Shown in pieces: positions 61,373 through 64,000 of a DNA stretch of 64,000 nt. The stretch covers positions 242,712-306,711 of the forward strand of contig DDVS01000001.1 in the NCBI GenBank assembly GCA_002345565.1, given 5' to 3'. Position numbers and translations under genes: made by a program. Below the pieces are notes generated by a model. That model had not been told where the DNA came from. It made no database searches and saw only the letters and a list, made by a program, of their open reading frames with translations. The first letter of the stretch is position 1. Every line of letters begins with the position of its first letter. The stretch is from Flavobacteriales bacterium UBA2306 (lineage in GTDB: Bacteria > Bacteroidota > Bacteroidia > Flavobacteriales > Weeksellaceae).

Positions 61373-62209
61373 TTAAATGAAAGACATTTTATACTGTACA
61401 TAACAGCCCATCATCAAGGAAATCTTCTTGCTGTTAGAGATTCGCACCCGCTGATTAATAATTTTGCAGGCAGATATTTTTTTGATTTTATTAAATAAAG
61501 AAACATAATATCTATAAGCCAGATAAACGCCAAATTTAGAAGTGTTTGGTAACATTTTAATGCCTTCTAAAGCCTTTGAAAACTCATTTTGAATTTCTTT
61601 TTCTATTTCACATTTAACTCTGTTATCAAATGAACTGATATCAACATTCGGAAAATACGTGCGCCCCAATACATAATAATCATCCTTCATATCTCTTAGA
61701 AAATTTACTTTTTGGAATGCAGATCCTAAAATCATAGCATAAGGTTTCAGTTTTTCATATTCTATTTTATCCCCTTCTACAAAGACTTGCAGACACATCA
61801 AACCCACAACTTCTGCAGATCCCAGGATGTATTCTTTGTAAAGATCAGAATTGTAATCAATTTGATGAAGATCCATTGCCATACTGTTTAAAAATTGAAA
61901 TATCAGTTCATGATCTATTTGATATTCATTAACAGTGGACTGGAACGATTGCAGAATAGGATTGAGCGAAATTTTTTCTTCCAGGGCTATTATGGTTTCA
62001 TCACGAAATCTGGAAAGCAATTTTTTCTTATCAAAACCGTGAAAACTATCCACAATTTCGTCTGCCAATCTTACATAACCATAGATAGCATAGATAGGAT
62101 TTCTAAGTTTTGGGGACAACGCCAAAATCCCCAGCGAAAAGCTAGTGCTGTATTTTTTGGTTGTTTCTTTGCTGACTTTATAAGAAAGCTCATCGAATAG
62201 TTTTTTCAT
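61373..62209 (-). CDS. crtB: Phytoene synthase
   Basis: CrtB condenses two GGPP into phytoene. The 278-residue protein has the first aspartate motif DEIVD (in YVRLADEIVDSFHG), a GSAEVVGLMCLQVF stretch and the second aspartate motif DMKDDYYVLGRTYFP. All the Mg-binding aspartates are in place. It starts three bases after crtI. No GGPP synthase gene is in the window. Confidence 0.95.
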   Translation of the reverse strand: MKKLFDELSYKVSKETTKKYSTSFSLGILALSPKLRNPIYAIYGYVRLADEIVDSFHGFDKKKLLSRFRDETIIALEEKISLNPILQSFQSTVNEYQIDHELIFQFLNSMAMDLHQIDYNSDLYKEYILGSAEVVGLMCLQVFVEGDKIEYEKLKPYAMILGSAFQKVNFLRDMKDDYYVLGRTYFPNVDISSFDNRVKCEIEKEIQNEFSKALEGIKMLPNTSKFGVYLAYRYYVSLFNKIKKISACKIINQRVRISNSKKISLMMGCYVQYKMSFI

Positions 62210-62212
62210 ATT

Positions 62213-63682
62213 TTAGATTTTGTGGGCTTCGGTAGCGGCAATTTTTCCGGAAATTATGGAAGGTGGAACGCCAGGTCCGGGAACGGTCAATTGTCCGGTG
62301 TAGAAAAGATTTTTTATTTTTTTGTTTCTCAGAGCAGGTTTCAGAACTGCGGTCTGTGGAAGAGTATTGGCCAATCCATAGGCATTTCCTTCATAAGCAT
62401 TGTAGTCATTGATAAAATCATCAATGCAATAGCTTTTTTTATAATCGAGTTTAGAAATTAATTGAGTGGTTTTGGTGTGCTTTTCCAAACGTTCTATCAT
62501 TTCATAAAAATATTTTTCTCTCATTTCTTCAGAATCCTGAATTCCCGTTGCAATTGGCATTAGAAGAAACACATTTTCGCAGTTTTCCGGGGCAAGATTT
62601 TCATCTGTTTTGGATGGGCAACAAGCATAAAATAATGGTCTAGATGGCCATTTTTTATCTTCGTAAATTTCTTTTGTATGAAGGTCTAGATCGTTTTCAA
62701 AAAATAAAGTATGATGTCTTAGATTTGGGATTTTTTCTTTGAAACCTAAATAGAAAATCAAACAAGATGGTGCAAAGGTTTTCTTTTTCCAATAGTTTTC
62801 ATCGTAGTTTCTATATTCTTCCGACAATAATTTATTTTCTGTATGTTGGTAATCAGAAGATGCAATTACAGAATCAAACTCAATTTTTTCTCCATTTACA
62901 ATTATTGCCGACGTTTTTTTATCCTTAACAATAATTTTCTCAACATTAGAATTCAGATGAATTTTTGTTCCTTGTTCAGTCGCTATTTGAGCCATTGCTT
63001 CTATAATTTTGATAAACCCACCCATGGGATACCAAGTTCCCAACTTGTAACCGCCGTAATTCATCAGACTGTATAAAGCCGGAATGTCTTTCGGAGCTGC
63101 ACCAAGGAAAATAACAGGAAATTCCATTAAGGTTATCAATTTTTGATTCGAAAAATATTTTCTTACGAATTGATGAAAATTGCTCAATAAATCCATTTTA
63201 AGAGCGCTTTTTGCAATCGTTGGAGAAACAAATTCAAACCAAGAATGACAAGGTTTGTTCACGAAATCCTTCATCCCAAATTCGTATTTGTATTGGGCAT
63301 CTTTCATAAAGTCATCCAACCTTTTTGCAGCGCTTTTTTCGGTTTGTTCAAAGAGATTTCTCATCTCTTCATAATCCTGCGGAATTTCCATTGTTCCATC
63401 AGAAAAAACCATTTCGAATTGTGGGTTTAGAGGAATTAATTCATAAAAATCCGAAGCCGATTTTCCAAAATCGTTGAAGAAATTTTCAATAATATCCGGC
63501 ATCCAGTACCAGCTTGGTCCCATATCAAATGTATAACCATTGTCTGTTGAAAAACTCCTTGCACGCCCGCCCAAAGTTTTGTTTTTTTCAAAAATATGAA
63601 CTTCATTTCCTAGTTTTGAAGCATAAGCTGCAGCTGATAAACCGGAAAATCCAGAACCGATAATTGCAATTTTTTTTCTCAT
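62213..63682 (-). CDS. crtI: Phytoene desaturase CrtI
   Basis: The flavin-dependent enzyme turns phytoene into lycopene by repeated desaturation. The 489-residue protein has the dinucleotide-binding motif IAIIGSGFSGLSAAAYAS, HIFEKNKTLGGRARSF, and the C-terminal TGQLTVPGPGVPPSIISGKIA signature of bacterial CrtI. It is membrane-associated. Its ATG overlaps the stop of the MarR gene (ATGA), so expression is coupled to the regulator. Confidence 0.96.
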   Translation of the reverse strand: MRKKIAIIGSGFSGLSAAAYASKLGNEVHIFEKNKTLGGRARSFSTDNGYTFDMGPSWYWMPDIIENFFNDFGKSASDFYELIPLNPQFEMVFSDGTMEIPQDYEEMRNLFEQTEKSAAKRLDDFMKDAQYKYEFGMKDFVNKPCHSWFEFVSPTIAKSALKMDLLSNFHQFVRKYFSNQKLITLMEFPVIFLGAAPKDIPALYSLMNYGGYKLGTWYPMGGFIKIIEAMAQIATEQGTKIHLNSNVEKIIVKDKKTSAIIVNGEKIEFDSVIASSDYQHTENKLLSEEYRNYDENYWKKKTFAPSCLIFYLGFKEKIPNLRHHTLFFENDLDLHTKEIYEDKKWPSRPLFYACCPSKTDENLAPENCENVFLLMPIATGIQDSEEMREKYFYEMIERLEKHTKTTQLISKLDYKKSYCIDDFINDYNAYEGNAYGLANTLPQTAVLKPALRNKKIKNLFYTGQLTVPGPGVPPSIISGKIAATEAHKI

Positions 63683-64000
63683 AATTGATCTTTACCAAAG
63701 GGTAATTCTTTATAAACTTGATTTATCAGTACGTTTGACTCTATATTTTTCTGAAAAATAGGCTGATGAAATTCATCTAACTTAGCTAAGAGTTTTATTA
63801 ATTCCATTTTTTCCTGGTGTGTTAAATTGGCGGTAACAATATTCGTCGCATTGCGGATGTTAACCATTTGATTTTCCAGAACTTCTAATCCTTTTTCTGT
63901 GATTTTAATAAGTTTTGATCTTTTATCGACTTCAGAATCCATTTGCATTACCCAGTTTTGTTTTAATAAACGGTTAATAATGAGCATTCCGACAGGTTTT
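63679..64000 (-). CDS. MarR-family regulator of the carotenoid operon (partial)
   Basis: The C-terminal part of a MarR winged-helix regulator runs in from the right edge: recognition helix and wing with INRLLKQNWVMQMDSEVDKRSKLIKITEKG, then a dimerisation helix. At least 107 residues are visible; the N-terminus is outside the window. As the first gene in the operon, overlapping crtI by four bases, it probably controls carotenoid synthesis. Confidence 0.88.
   Translation of the reverse strand, partial: KPVGMLIINRLLKQNWVMQMDSEVDKRSKLIKITEKGLEVLENQMVNIRNATNIVTANLTHQEKMELIKLLAKLDEFHQPIFQKNIESNVLINQVYKELPFGKDQL

Overview
The window looks like chromosomal DNA from a low-G+C member of the Bacteroidota, most likely a flavobacterium near Chryseobacterium/Epilithonimonas. 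The reasons are AT-rich coding DNA, A-rich start regions in place of Shine-Dalgarno sites, several TAnnTTTG-type -7 promoter elements, and a typical gene set: TamB with a lipoprotein TamL, an S46 dipeptidyl-peptidase, a DUF5723 outer-membrane protein, PRiA4-ORF3, and a zeaxanthin-type carotenoid operon with a fused lycopene cyclase. No rRNA, tRNA, CRISPR array, prophage or intact insertion sequence was seen.

Layout. 1-5.4 kb: the start of a minus-strand gene, queG, two small envelope-type genes and alaS with its terminator. 5.4-10.7 kb: two tandem long-chain acyl-CoA ligases (minus), the first followed by a small unknown gene, divergent from an acyl-CoA dehydrogenase; this is a fatty-acid activation and oxidation locus with palindromes at both ligase promoters. 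10.9-14.8 kb: an XRE-type membrane regulator, a DUF4440/beta-lactamase-type serine hydrolase, a small membrane protein, and an Rrf2 regulator with an NmrA-like reductase sharing one operator sequence. 14.9-18.8 kb (minus): a GH13 lipoprotein, PRiA4-ORF3 and a PhoB/PhoR-type two-component pair split by a terminator. 19-22.5 kb: glnS, a decayed TMEM175 gene, a flavoprotein, a GNAT protein and a SixA-type phosphatase.

22.7-29.9 kb: a secreted M16 protease, a frameshifted DUF5723 gene, an S46 (DPP11-like) peptidase and an acyl-CoA thioesterase. 30-32.7 kb: the agmatine-to-putrescine pair aguB and aguA with an unrelated membrane gene between them. 32.7-43.3 kb: an MFS exporter, a THUMP-like methyltransferase, typA, purU, a GH10-like lipoprotein, a Tat-signal aminotransferase, an AraC regulator and a secreted protein. 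43.4-44.0 kb: the remains of an IS3-family element. 44-51.4 kb: tamB and tamL.

51.6-59.3 kb: a compact signalling operon. It encodes a REC-PAS kinase, a very large CHASE3-HAMP-GAF kinase with three receiver domains, two stand-alone receivers, CheR and a receiver-less CheB, with no chemoreceptor, CheA or CheW. This is the strongest candidate in the window for an incompletely described system. 59.3-64 kb (minus): a tightly packed MarR-crtI-crtB-unknown-SRPBCC-crtZ-crtYcd operon that should take GGPP to zeaxanthin.

All functional calls come from reading protein motifs and gene order. No database search or structure prediction was run.
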